The position numbers and the translations under genes are program-made. A stretch of 64,000 nucleotides of DNA from NCBI GenBank assembly GCA_001661515.1, contig LUVW01000010.1, forward strand, positions 1-64,000, given 5' to 3'. This document shows, one piece after another, positions 1-11,649 of this stretch. Numbering within the stretch: the stretch's first letter is position 1; each line of letters starts with the position of its first letter. The notes below the pieces were generated by a model. It was not told the DNA's origin. It saw only the letters and a program-made list of their open reading frames with translations, and did no database searches. This DNA comes from Capniomyces stellatus. Lineage: Eukaryota; Kickxellomycota; Harpellomycetes; Harpellales; Legeriomycetaceae.

Positions 1-921
1 AAAAAAAAAAAAAAAAAAAAAAAAAACAGCACGCTCAGTAAAGGTTAGTGCCAAGAGAGGGGATATGTATTAAGATTTTAAGCTTTAAACATGAGCATCA
101 GAGCTTGGGACCCGAATCTTGGAGCTATAGAATTGCGACAAAGATCTCGTTACTTTTAATAAGGCTGATACCAAAGCCAAGACCAAAACCAATAATATAA
201 AGTAAAAAGAAGGTTAGGCTCGGTAATAGCAATAATAAATAGTCAACGTCCATAAATTTTTGGACTGAATCTTATTTTTTAAAAAAAAAATACTGGCGGA
301 TTTAATGTTAGTAATTTATCCAGTACTAATCAATGCATACAAGGTGACTTTATAAACTAAAAATCTGCAAAAACGTTGACTGTTAAATTAGTTGGAAAAT
401 TCATGCAGTTTTCGCTTTTGTGTTTTTGTGTTTTTGTGAGGAGTTTATGCTGAAAGCATTAGTTGAATATATGGGCGCAAACAAGCTGCATCAATAGGGA
501 GGGGGGGGGGTTCACTCTTTCTCCAAGTAGCGTCAGGTATTGATGAGAGGTTGTTTATCAGTGTTCGTAAGCTTATAGACCCAAATTAAAGTGGTATGTT
601 CACAGTGTTTAAACTGGGCGTGGGGGGCTCAAAAATACTAGAAATGATAATTGCAACCCATGAACGTGTGATGTGTAAACTTAGTCATTTTCACACTTTT
701 GGTGTTCAGTTATTTATTTTTTGTTTAAATACACCAAGTCCAACTTACCATCAAAAATACAATCTTGTTTTAACTCTAAATTTAAATTGAGAAAACTCAA
801 ACATCAAAGTAAATAATTGTGAGATTAGTTAGAATATTGTTTAGCTGAGAGTATATCAAACATACACAAACACAAACAACCGAATAACCTAAGCAACTTC
901 ACAAAGTAGATATCAACAAAA
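1..921. other. AT-rich intergenic region upstream of the first Svf1-like gene
   Basis: No coding region is supported here. The window opens with a run of 26 A. There is a run of at least ten G at 501-510. The short ORF at 596-790 has no recognisable domain and low-complexity composition. The last 100 bases presumably hold the promoter and 5' leader of the gene starting at 922. Confidence 0.5.
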
Positions 922-2363
922 ATGGGATGGTTAAGTGGAAATTACACAAGTAAGTTGGAAATTCAACAAGTAGCCTATAAACACACCAAATTGGACTAAC
1001 GTGTGATCTTGTTATTGGCTTTTTGTTCCAACTAGCTAAAACCGCGCTTTCAGCTGTTAAACCAGGAGAAAAGGTTGTTAGCAAAATAACAAAACAGGAC
1101 TTTGAGTGGAACTGTAGCGGTACTGGTTCAGAAACGCACACGGTTTACTACAAGCTAGATAATGGTGTATTTGGCTTTGTCCAGTATGCGTGGGCCAAGA
1201 TTGCGTAAGTATTATAAGTTACACAGTGCTTTTGTGTATTGTTTTAAACATAGACACCTTATTAAATATGAATCGAAATAATTGGTAAAAAAAAAAAGTA
1301 GCCAAGTATTGGTATAATTGATGATAACCACGATAAGAGTCGGGCTCAATATCTGCCACTTGCTGTATCCCTTTTGAAACCCACCCCTCACCCTCACCCA
1401 ACACTCACATTTTCCCTATTAGATTGATAGCTCCTACTAAATATAAATACTATATAATGTAGTCTTAGTGCCAATTTGCAAACCACGGTTATGCTGCGTA
1501 TTCCTGGAAGCAAACCAATATTTGAAACACTCAATTCAAAGTCCATGGGTCTTGAGAAAGACAAGATTTCTATTTCATCAGATATAATCAAAATGTCCTG
1601 GAGCGAAGATTTCAAGAGCATTAAAGTAGACTACAACAACAATCTTGAACAAGACAAGGCAATCAAAGTCAGCTTAAAGTTTGACTTTGATTCAACTGGC
1701 TACAAGATCGGTGATGGCATAAACGAAGTATCAGGAGGCAAAGTCAAGCACTCATTTATTCCATATGGAAAGGTGACAGCAGATATCAATGCTCGCGGAA
1801 TGGATGAGATCAAATCCTCAGGAAATGGTTCGTTTATCCACGCACTTTCAACAGGCATTTTGCCTTATAATGTTGGTGCCCTGTGGGACTTTTGTCTTGC
1901 CTCTGGAAAAACAGACTCTGACAAGAAAGACTTTGTGTTCAATATGCTGCAGTACATAACCCCTGAAAAGGCTGGCGGAGAGACCATTACTCAAGGCACA
2001 TTGATTGTTGAGGGGAGACCCAAAATCCACTTTTGGAACAACAAGGTTGAACACAACGAAGCTTCTGTGTCGAAAATCAGTGGCTACGAGTTGCCCAAAA
2101 ATATTGTTTACACAATGATGGGTGAAACTGAGGATGGAACCAAAGCCGAATTGATCCTGGACGTGCGCCCAGACGAGTTCTTGGATGAAATCGATATTTT
2201 AGGCCAAATGAACAAGATAATCAAGTCGTTTGTTCAGGCGATTGTGACCAAGCCCTACATCTGCTCATGGTATGATAGCAAATGTGTCTTGAAGCTAAAG
2301 ATAGGCGACAAAGAAGAGACTCTTTCAGGCGCCAGTTTCCACGAAATTACATACATGAGCTAG
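922..2363 (+). CDS. Svf1-like survival factor, copy A (3 exons)
   Basis: Svf1 proteins are two-lobed lipocalin-like fungal proteins needed for survival under oxidative and cold stress and linked to ceramide transport at Golgi membranes. Exons are 922-949, 1036-1204 and 1469-2363, joined with GT-AG introns, giving 363 aa. Exon 1 encodes a short Trp-containing N-terminus (MGWLSGNYT), the position at which yeast Svf1 carries a membrane-binding amphipathic helix. Exon 2 holds the N-terminal Svf1 signature: a Trp-containing strand, then GSETHTVYYKLDNGVFGFVQ. Exon 3 continues the first lobe and contains the second, with the C-terminal VPKNI-like element (LPKNIVY), a TKPYICSWYD segment and a final beta strand. 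A closely similar copy lies at 5759-7124 on the other strand with equal lengths for exons 1 and 2. The Svf1 family assignment is firm; the exact role in this organism is inferred. Confidence 0.82.
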
Positions 2364-2668
2364 TCTTACGTTTCTTTTCCTTCGCCTTTTTACAAATTGT
2401 GTATTTTACAATGACCATTTTTGACATGGTCAAACAGCCAAACGGTTGGCGATTTGATTACTAGTTCCTTTTGCTCTATTGAATCGTTTGGTATATTAGA
2501 TTACCTTTGCTCATAAATAAAGGGGGTAAAACAAAACAAAACAAAAAGCCCTTCAGTAAAATAAAAGACAAATCCGGATCTTTATGTATAATTAAACGCA
2601 ATGTACTATTAAACGTTGATGTAATTGCATAGTCCATAGTAGAGCCAGTTAGATCCAGAAAACCAGGG
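2364..2668. other. 3' intergenic spacer between convergent genes
   Basis: About 300 bases between the stop of the first Svf1-like gene and the stop of the cation transporter on the opposite strand. I see only AT-rich sequence, including an AAAACAAAACA-type stretch near 2530-2545. It should contain the 3' ends of both transcripts. Confidence 0.5.
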
Positions 2669-5181
2669 CTACAGATCGATGGTTTTTTTGTTTGCGTCCA
2701 CATCTACATCTACTGTCACAACAACATTTTGAACATTGGGGATCAATTTTCTGATTTCTCTCTTGGCCATAGCCTCTAAGAATACAAATTCGCACATTCT
2801 GGTTTCTGGGCGAGTTACAATAGAAATGAAAACATGGTTAAAAGGCCCGCTTTTTCGATTATATGGATTGGTTATACCAACGATTCGACCATCTTGGCTC
2901 TATTTTGGATTTAGTGAGTACACAAAGCATACGGGTTAGTTTTTGAACCGGCAAACCAGGGACTTTGCACACACACTTTTACTACTAGATCTTTTTTCGT
3001 CTCCTCGCTCCAATAATATCCATCTAAACTCGCAATATCTTTTTCCATCTAAACCAACAATCTAAACTCTCAACTAGTTGATAATATCACATCCTAATTA
3101 AGTACACTATGGCTATAAAGCAAGTTGTATTACCTTTATGCTTTCAATCGCTTTTTTTAGACTCGCGTCTATCTCGGGCCTTTCCAAATTATCTGCCAGC
3201 TCGTATAAAGAGTTCTTTGCCATTGATAGCCCACTCCGTGCCAATACAAAGCTCACGATCAATCCGCCAATAGGATCTAGTATAGGTACACCTAAAAACG
3301 ATCCAGTGACGGCAACTAGTGTAACTAAGCTTGACCAAGAATCACCTCGATGATGCCTAATTGATGTTACCAATTTAGTATTCCGAGTTGGGAGAATGAA
3401 ATTGTATCCACTTTTTGCATTTTCGGTATAGGCTAAAAACAACCCGAAGATAAAATAAATAAACAAACTGACCATGCGTTCGCTATTAGTACATCGCTGG
3501 ATAGCCTTACACCGATTCTATTTGCTACAAACGGTATTGGGATTTAAACATATAAGCAAACACATAAGTCTATGGCAGTAATATAAGTCCTATGACAAAC
3601 ACAGCCAAAGCCAAAGCCATGGTCGGAATAAGTACATAAATAAAGAGGCTTTGAGACTTACTAGCTCTGAACAGCATCTCATTGATCACTACGGACGCCC
3701 CAGCAACCCACATGGCGTTGGGACTGATTGTATCTGTCGTAACAAGACCTGGGACAGGTTCTATGCTCTTTACCCCATCAATGTTTACAACTGTGTTGCT
3801 TGTGCTTGAAGCGCTGGAAGCTGCAGTGTTGAGGTCCAAGTAGTTGTTTAGCAGAACCAAACTGTTTGAAATTTCTGGTAGTAATAGCGCAATTTGCTCC
3901 ATAGAATGTACGCCAATTCCTGCACCAGCGACAACCAAAAAAGACGAAACAAAAAACGTCCCAATAGCTTCATACCGACCATAGCCAAACATGTGTTTCG
4001 AGTCAGGTTGCTTGCGCGATACTTTAAAAGTAAAATATGCCACCAGGTCTCCCAAGATATCTATACACATTTATAAGCATTGGTTGTTAGCAATAGATTC
4101 TAGAACCAAAATACTACTTTTTTCCATTTTTACTTTTTTTTTTATAAAACAAGAGCTTTAACAAATACCAAAACAATGAATTACAGATATTTGACGATAG
4201 TTATTCTTGAGCTCATGAGCAAGTCATTGTTGATAATACCTGAGAATGAGTGTATGGCGTCAGCTAGTAGGGAAGCTGAGTTGTAGTGGCTAGTTAAAAG
4301 TGGTTTAATCGAATTCAATAATAACAAATAAGCGGTTTAGTCAATTTTTCAGTGATTAGGCGTGTCCTCTTCGTCTGGAGAAATGAGATTAGTTTTAAAT
4401 ATGTTGTATACACGCTAAAAGATAGAGCAATAGAACAGCAGAAAAGTAGACTTATGAAATACTTATAACTCGCTTACACACCAGCAGTACCCTTCATTAA
4501 GGATAAAAAAACATTTGAAACCATCCCAAGCACGGTTATTCTAAGGCCCTCTTTATTAGCATGGCTGTTTCTAAGAATGTCTAATACTTCTAAATTACCA
4601 TGCACACTACCGTGTTCATGTTTGTGTGAATGATGCAAGCTTGATTTTTCCTTGCCAGCACCTTTACTTATTCTCGTCTCTTTTCGATCAGCTTTATTGG
4701 TAAAGATCGATTTATCCAAGTCGTTTACTGTATTGTTGATGTTTACGGATTTGTCGATGTTGAATTGTGGCTTTGTAGCTTTGTCCACATGATTGCCATT
4801 GCCTTTTAAAAAGCTCGATTTACTTTCTTTAATGTAGTCCACCAGCTTTGTGCCTTTGTTCTTGTTCTCTTTACGGCCCAGTTTTAAGTCCAAGGCGCTC
4901 TGTCTTTTTTCGTGTTTTTCTACCCCAGGGTTCTTTTTGAGGACTGTGTTGGTGGACCCCGTTTCTTTTTTTTCATTATTCTTTCCTGCTTTGCTACTAT
5001 CTATATATATTGCCCTTTTACTAATTGGGGGAATTGCGCTGCAATTGGTTATTAGCTTTTTTGGACCAAATTTACTAGCTGGACAGTGAAGATAACGAGC
5101 ATTTATGGCTTTAGTTATCCGGTTATTCATTTTCACAACGTGCTTGTGGCTATGGCAAATTACAGGAGTGCTTAAACGCAA
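2669..5181 (-). CDS. Mitochondrial-type cation diffusion facilitator (Mmt1/Mmt2-like), 5 exons
   Basis: Predicted metal/proton transporter of the CDF family; Mmt1/2 move iron out of mitochondria. Exons on the minus strand: 4478-5181, 4240-4289, 3662-4060, 3134-3432 and 2669-2899 (560 aa). All junctions keep frame. Exon 1 encodes a basic N-terminus fitting a targeting sequence, a long polar linker, and a His-rich HHSHKHEHGSVHG segment just before the first membrane helix. The small second exon encodes LLADAIHSFS, and the CDF metal-site aspartate is created across the next junction (FS-D). Later come GYGRYEAIG, VINEMLFRA, the second HxxxD-type site in IRHHRGDSWSS, and a soluble C-terminal domain ending VTVDVDVD. 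An alternative start is the Met at residue 18. Mmt-type membership is favoured by the long N-terminus and the spacing; Zn rather than Fe transport cannot be excluded. Confidence 0.85.
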
Positions 5182-5758
5182 ATGGGTTTAGGAATTATAT
5201 ATTGACCGTTCAGTTTACAAAGAAAGAATCGCTGTCTATTTCTCTTTTTTTTTACACACGCTTTTATCAGGCTTGCGTTTGTTTCGAATGAGTAGCTAGC
5301 AAGAAACTTTATAACTTTATTGTTCTATCGAAAATTGAGTGATCCAATTACCAATGCTTAAATAGGTTGATTCTTTTTCAACGCCAGCCAGTGCGTGTGT
5401 TGCATTGCGGCACATAAAATAAGAGTTCTGAAGAATGTTAGATACAGCAAAAACAGATAGTACTCGGGAAAATAGCAGGGTTTGATAGCTTAGCTTTCCT
5501 ACCGCTCGATATTTGCACTGTTGTTCAGTATAACAAACCTTATACAGATATGACGATAGAAAGTGGTGTTGCTTGGCTTTAGCCGAATCAGTCAAGTGTA
5601 AAAAAAAATTGGTCAAGAAAAAAAGAAGAAACTGATTCCAGTAAAGAAAGAAATTGATTCCAATAAAAAAAAGAAACAGAAACAGAAACAGAAGAATAGT
5701 AAAGGAATAGGAGAATAAAAGAGCAAAAAAATACGAAACCAAGTCGCATTTTACAAAA
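5182..5758. other. Spacer between tandem minus-strand genes
   Basis: This stretch lies 3' of the second Svf1-like gene and 5' of the transporter. A 141-codon open frame on the minus strand (5317-5742) is mostly Phe/Leu-rich because the plus strand is A/G-rich around 5590-5720, so I do not call it. The transporter promoter should lie at about 5182-5300. Confidence 0.45.
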
Positions 5759-7124
5759 CTATTTAATAATGGTTAGTTCATGGAAACCGGAACCAGATAG
5801 AATCTCTTCGTCCTCACCCTCTATTTTGAGTCTTAACTCACACTTGTTGTCAAACCATTCGTAAATAAAGGGTTTGGTGATAAATGCCTGCACAAACGAT
5901 CTGAGGTAAGGGTTCATCTGACTCAAAACGTCGATTTCCTGCAGATACACGTCGGGTTTGGAGTCAAAAATCAGAGTAGCATCGCGACCATCCTTGGTTT
6001 TGCCGTTGAGTTTGTAGACAATGTTTTTTGGAACCACATACCCACTCTTATCGCAGCTATAAGTATCTTTAAGTTCCACAATGTTGTCCCAGAAATGTAC
6101 GGTCTGTTTTCCTTCACGAACAAGAGCACCTTGGGATATTGTAACCTCACCGTACTTTTCTGGTGTGATATAGTGCATCAGGTTGAAAATAAAGTGCTTG
6201 TCCTCGCTTGGATCTGAAGAAGGAAGCTTTCCTGTTACCATTGACATATTCCATTCAGCTCCTACGTTATTAGGCAATATACCCACAGCGCGTGCATAGA
6301 TATACACTCCAAGCCCAACAGAGGATTCGGGCTCTCTGTCGTGTACTTTTAACTTGGCTTGAACTCTAGCTTCAGGAATAAAAGTGTGCATAGCAGTCCC
6401 TCCTGCAATTTGATTTACACCGTCTCCAACCTTATACCCCCTAGATGTGGTGTTAAACTTCAGTGAGATGTCGATCGCTTTCTCCGCTTTTTTATTGGTG
6501 TAATCCACAGTAAATTCGGTAAGTTCTTTATTCCAAACCGTGTTAATGATGTCAGATTTAATCGAGATTTTGTCTTCACCCATGACTACATTTACAGCTT
6601 CGAGCGTCTCAAAGATCACGGGTTGGCCCGGAATGTAAATAACGATGTTTGTTTGTATATTGGTGTTCATTCTAAAATTTATTAATTCGATATTTTATCT
6701 CTCATCTTCATACTACCACAACACCGTATTCAGTAGCAACATGTAAAGTAAATGTAATTACGCAATTCTGGCCCAGGCATACTGAATCCATCCGAAAACA
6801 CCATTGTTGAGGTTAAAGTAAAATGTTTGAGTCTCTGATCCTGTCCCGTAACACACAAGCTCTAAATCCTGCTTTTGGAGCTCTCTAATCACAGGAAATC
6901 CTTTCCTAACCTGAGAAAGCGCTGTCTTTGCTGATGTTACAATTTAATAAAAAGTTCATTTAGTGCAAGTATTAGCTTCAGTGTCAGTTATACTGTTTAG
7001 AAAATAAAACCACCATTATGTTCAAATTGATCTAGAATTCAAGCTAAATTAAAAATAAAACTATGTGCGAATAGATATAATTTAGTATGCGCTTACTTTC
7101 ATAAGTTCCCCAAAAATAACTCAT
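5759..7124 (-). CDS. Svf1-like survival factor, copy B (3 exons)
   Basis: Paralogue of the gene at 922-2363. Exons on the minus strand are 7097-7124, 6762-6930 and 5759-6671 (369 aa). Exon 1 (28 nt) and exon 2 (169 nt) have the same lengths as in the other copy, and the intron phases match, so the two arose by duplication of an intron-bearing gene. The N-terminus MSYFWGTYE is again short and aromatic. Exon 2 gives GSETQTFYFNLNNGVFGWIQ. Exon 3 carries IFETL, a GYKVGDGVNQIAGG turn, ILPNNVGAEWNM, VPKNIVYKLNG and a TKPFIYEW element near the end, all at positions expected for Svf1. Product and location as for copy A: a soluble or membrane-associated stress-survival protein. Whether the two copies have divided functions is unknown. 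Confidence 0.82.
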
Positions 7125-7977
7125 CTTGAGACGATTGTTGATATTGTGTTGATTGTTAAAGGCAGGGTATTTTTAAATAGGAATTAAAAGCCAAGAGTTG
7201 TAGCTTGGATGTCGAAAGAATATTTGAATGCCTGTCGACCGAGTTAAATCTAGAATTATGCGATTCTCGTGCTTTGATCAAGTTTTTGTTTTTGTTGCTG
7301 TTTCCGACTAAAAGACACTTTGATTTTATGCATTAACAAACCCTACTTTTACCTGTTGTTTTTGTTGTTTTTTTTTGCGTCGTTTCTCTTTTTTCCTTGT
7401 TTACCTTGGGCTTTTTTGGATTGAGGCTGTTCCTTATGCGAAACGAGTTTATTTTTGATTTGTCCTATTGTCTTTATCATTCAAACTCCATTTTGGTATG
7501 AAACGCAATCTTTTGCCTCGTGATTTTCTATACGATCTACTGGCTATTGATTATTTTGAATTTGCTAAAACGAAAACAATCTATAATATAACCAGTTTAT
7601 ACAATCAAGTGTGGATGATTTATTGCTGGTGATTTATTATTGATGAGTTTGTTTGGTTATTTATAGTTGATGATTGATGAAGTATGTTAGCCTTGTTACG
7701 TTTTACCTAAATGTGGAACAACGCGGCAGGAACCGAAACGTAAATTGCTTGATTGCGAGTTGTCTGTATATATATATATATATATCGTGTCAACCATTTT
7801 ATATAGTGCTAGGTATTGCCAGACTGCAACAACTATCGGTGTATTTCTTATGCCAAACACACAGCATGTAGCATGCAGCATGGAATATGAATTAGCATGG
7901 TAATTGTACTGATGAGTAAAAATAGCTAATTATTATACAAACTCACCCAAACTGGACAGTTTGTTATTCATTATCGT

Positions 7978-8082
7978 GAGTGTAAAGTGTACCTTCTTGA
8001 ATGTAAAATGTACCTGCCTGAATGTAAAGCATACTGGTTGGGTGTAAAATATACTGATTGTGTGTAAAATGTACCTACTTGG
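7978..8082 (+). repeat. Degenerate 21-bp tandem repeat, five copies
   Basis: Five consecutive units of about 21 bases share the core TGTAAAATGTACCT. Unit starts are 7978, 7999, 8020, 8041 and about 8062. Copies differ at several positions, so the array is not recent. On the minus strand one frame stays open through all units, giving a seven-residue periodic peptide, but no gene is evident around it. Confidence 0.8.
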
Positions 8083-8715
8083 ACACGGTATTAGTTGTGT
8101 TTTTGATAGTGGGCGGCATTGGTTGTAGATTAGTACTGTTTTAAATATACACGCCGAAATTATCCTTGGGTCCGTCCAAGTGATTATGCTTTTTTTTATT
8201 GCAAAAGATACGATGTCGATCAATCAAACAGCAACGGGCGGTAGTGTGCACCAAAAAGACATACAATATACTTGGTGGAATTAATTGCTTGGCTGGGCTA
8301 TTATATAATACATGTTAAAGGATGGTTGTGCTGTCATTCTGAGACAATCGACTCGGAGCCTATCAGCTTTAACGCACCACTTGTAGACTGTTGAATTAAA
8401 TTGCTTTGCAATAAAGAGTCAATGTTTTGGGACCATTGTATATTTGCCATTTGTTGGAAATCGTTTGATTTAATTATTTCGAATTCTATTCAAGCTTTTG
8501 CCTTCCACTTTTCTATGATATACCCAACATGCTTTTTCTTTATTTATTTTTTTAGACGTGGTTTACTTGTTTATTCAACGTATTTCAGATTTTATTTTAG
8601 TGGCTTGATCATTTAAGCCCATATAGTTTCTATTGCTTGGCTTGGCCAAACCCCTTCAAACAACAATTATCATTGTTGAAGAAAGATTGCATATTTGAAA
8701 TGCCAATAATTGTGG

Positions 8716-9051
8716 TTAAATCTCAGTAAAAATAATAGTTGTGGTTAAAGCAAAAAAAGTAGCATCAACTGGATTAAATGGCTCGATGATTCCTCTACTT
8801 TTTATTTCTAGTTTTTCGTTTTTAATTAGGCAGATTCGAGTATTCTTGGGTTCGGATTGAGTGTAATAGGGAAAGGTGACTTGTATTGTATTGGCTGTAC
8901 TCTTGCTTTCAGTTTTGCCAAAAGGCATAAATTCTGGGATATTAAGCTTACTTTCTCGAATGAGTATTTCTCGTAATCTATTGAGTGCATTTGTAGATAC
9001 GCCTGATATTATTATTGGATGTTCTTTTTTAATGGACTCAACAACTCCGTG
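8716..9051 (-). pseudogene. Unassigned open reading frame of about 110 codons, possible exon or relic
   Basis: The minus strand is open from just after a TGA (9052-9054) to the stop at 8716-8718. The translated text has balanced composition, unlike surrounding AT noise, including a stretch reading SIKKEHPIIISGVST followed by a Leu/Arg-rich helix-like stretch and FMPFGKTESK. No ATG lies in its first 40 codons, and I could not find a convincing upstream exon. I do not recognise the family. It could be the last exon of a small gene, a decayed element, or chance. Confidence 0.22.
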
Positions 9052-9301
9052 TCATTCGAATAGAGAAGCTAATAGCTAACTGCTTCATTATATTCGTTAA
9101 TGCAATTTATTTAGCAGCTAACTGGAGTTCTAAACCACGAGATTTAGCAATGTATCTTTTTTTGCTTTTACTTTTGGTTATTACTGCAATTACCAGACTA
9201 AACGTTTCCCTCGAATAAAAAAGTAAGAGGTGGTAAAAACCCGAGGGAATTCGGGGTGTTTTTATTCAAATTGAGGTTCCCAAATTACATAAATGAACTA
9301 A

Positions 9302-9420
9302 TTAACTTTCAGATAATTGTGATTAGCCCTCATCTTTTGATTGAGATTTTTGACTATTTTAATTCCTTTAACTTTTTACTAACTGAAATGAGGCTATTAG
9401 CTTATATTATGCTTTTTTAA
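9302..9420 (+). pseudogene. Possible F-box-like fragment
   Basis: After a TTTCAG-type acceptor the plus strand reads IVISPHLLIEIFDYF, which resembles the start of an F-box (LPxELLxxIFxYL), and then stops at about 9420. There is no intact gene around it. The downstream open frame at 9458-9688 might be part of the same debris. Weak support: a single short motif. Confidence 0.2.
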
Positions 9421-9784
9421 GATAGAAAAAAGAAAAAAGAAAAAAAGATAATAGCGAATGCACATTGAAATAAGGTTTAAAATTCGCAAAAACCACAAAA
9501 ATACTCGACGAAATCCCATTAATTTGAAGATACAAAGATTAAATAGTACTCCAGAAATATTTCACATTGAGAATAGCCTGCTGTTTATCAAGTCATTTTT
9601 GCAAAACATACTCGCTTGTTATTCCTCTATAACATATCTGCAGCATTCCGGTCGCAGCTATACGCTCACCTTGTTTTACAACCAATAGATTAATTGCAAT
9701 ATCAATTTAAACTCTGAATCCAAAAGGTTCTGAATAGCACACCTGGCCAAAATATCAAAAAAAACAGAGCCGAGTCGAGTCAGT

Positions 9785-10661
9785 ATGTTGCCGTACATTC
9801 GGGCGCTAGCTTTATTTGCAATGGTCTCAATAGTGACAACAGTGTTGATTCTTTCCTTTTCGAGCAAGTCAAATCTACTGGACAAGAACATGAGAAATAT
9901 TTCTGGCGAAGACGTGTTTGACATTTCATATTACGTAGCCGAGGAGCTTACAGGCTCAGATGGAAGAGGGAAGGATGCACCCGAAATAGACACCAAACCC
10001 AAAAACCCTAGTGATTTGATCCTTGATGGCATTCAAGGACAGGCTCTAATGGGGAAAATGCCTAACGAGACACTGCGGGCCCAATTAGGCAAATCAACGT
10101 GGTACCTGCTACATGTTATGGCCTCGCGCTATCCCAAAGATCCTACTGAAAGCGAGCAAATGTCTGTTTCATCGTTTTTTAAATTGCTTTCCTATCTATA
10201 TCCATGTGGCGATTGGTAAGTTTTGCTAAAAAAAAATAACTCTTTACTTTAGCGTTACCAAAATGACATTAACTCAAAGGTGCCTCGTTTAACAAGGCTA
10301 ATCGAAGATTGATTGCGACTAACACTCCTGGGGGGTTCCCCCCCTTACTTTACAATAGCGCCCACCATTTCCAGAAGCACCTAGAAGACAGCCCCCCTTT
10401 AGTAAGAATATTTCCCTTGCATTCAAGTAAATAAATATATATTAGACTTTTACACTACTGTACTAATATTGTTATTTGCCATGTGTCTTGTTTGTGTTTG
10501 AATTATAGCTTACTAATCGCGAGGAATTTGAGCAGTGGCTTTGCAAAACCCACAACGTTGTAAATAAAATGCTTAACAAGCCCATTTTCGACTGCGCAAC
10601 AGTTCACGAGGTTTACGACTGTGGATGTGGTCCCGATAAGGCCCGATATAAACCTACATAG
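9785..10661 (+). CDS. ERV2: Erv2-type FAD-linked sulfhydryl oxidase (3 exons)
   Basis: Catalyses oxidation of protein thiols to disulfides with O2 through FAD; Erv2 works in the ER lumen. Exons 9785-10215, 10359-10401 and 10509-10661 give 208 aa. Residues about 6-25 form a hydrophobic signal-anchor, followed by a polar stalk. The Erv/ALR domain shows STWYLLHVMASRYP (FAD-binding Trp/His), the active-site CGDC created across the first intron and followed by AHHFQKHLEDSPP, then the helix with WLCKTHNVVNKMLNKPIFDC that holds the conserved Cys and FAD-contacting His/Asn. The C-terminus ends in a CGC motif, the shuttle disulfide known from yeast Erv2, which points to Erv2 rather than mitochondrial Erv1. 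Both introns are GT-AG. Intron 1 contains a short G-run/C-run hairpin close to its acceptor. Confidence 0.93.
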
Positions 10662-11649
10662 TGAAAAACACTGTTGCTGTTGTTTTTGGCACTGCAAATG
10701 TTTTAGCCAAACATCACTCAGTATTTATGTGTTTATGCCACTGACCATTCACGAATACTATATTCTTCTTAATTTATCTCAAAGCTCAGGTATGCGCCGT
10801 TATTGAGAATATTCTTTTGATATTATCAACAATTGGCAGTAAACACACGCTCTGTAATATAGTTAAGTATTGGTTTGGGTTTAAAAAGGGGGTGAAGAAC
10901 AGGGAGGAGGTAGGACGAATTAAAATAGATGTCTTTGTTCCCTTAAACACCTGGCCTGGCTAAGCACCCTTGGATTACTCGTTGATGTGGATTTATAGCT
11001 AATTTATAGTTTGTTTTGTATTTAGTTTATAGTTTGTCTTTTATTCAATTTATTTTCTGTCTTGTATTCAGTCAGTAGTTTGATTTACAGTCGTTTTCAT
11101 AACAAGAAAAAACATTCTTATACTTTAGAACCAAACGTCAATATTGGTGAGCTTTTGCTAAAGGTACGATATTCAGTCTGAGAATTTTCCCATACCAATA
11201 AAGCAGGATGAATTAAAAGCACCAAGTTATTGTAGCTATTTTTTTTGTTTAATCAGGACGGATCAAACCAAGACAAGAAAGACGAGACAAGATGGGATAA
11301 GATAAGACAAGATGGGATAAATCAAACTTAAACAACCACACCAATTACTCTGGTATATTTGACTGACTTTGGTTTAAGCCAATCTTCTATCAGTTATTAT
11401 TTGCTTTTTTTCTGGTGCCAATCCTTAGTTTGTACTTGTTGTTTAGCTTTTGGCAATGTTATTTTGGGCATACATTCACTTTCAATGTAGTTATTTTTTT
11501 TTTATTCGATGAAAAGAATGTGTTTATCAGTATACAGAAGGAATTGAAGAAATAATGTAGTTGAAAACAGGCATATTGATAAACACAGAGCTGTTCAAAG
11601 TATCAAACGTGAAAGGGAGCACTGAAACAATTAACGGAAGGGTTGCAAA

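Larger units (their letters stand above)
7125..9784. other. Gene-poor 2.7-kb region
   Basis: No intact gene recognised. It holds a short TA microsatellite near 7768-7785, a degenerate 21-bp tandem repeat (7978-8082), an unassigned open frame on the minus strand (8716-9051) and possible F-box-like debris on the plus strand (9302-9420). A short imperfect inverted structure centres on GAATTC near 9247. The final 100 bases precede the ERV2-like gene. Confidence 0.5.

Noticed and set aside
5317..5742. 141-codon hydrophobic open frame on the minus strand between the second Svf1-like gene and the transporter gene
   Set aside because: Most of it is Phe/Leu/Ile from A/G-rich sequence on the other strand, it has no family motif, and it occupies expected 3' and promoter sequence.
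9213..9270. Hairpin-like sequence centred on GAATTC between A- and T-rich arms
   Set aside because: The arms pair imperfectly with gaps, and no flanking target duplication or coding capacity supports a mobile element.
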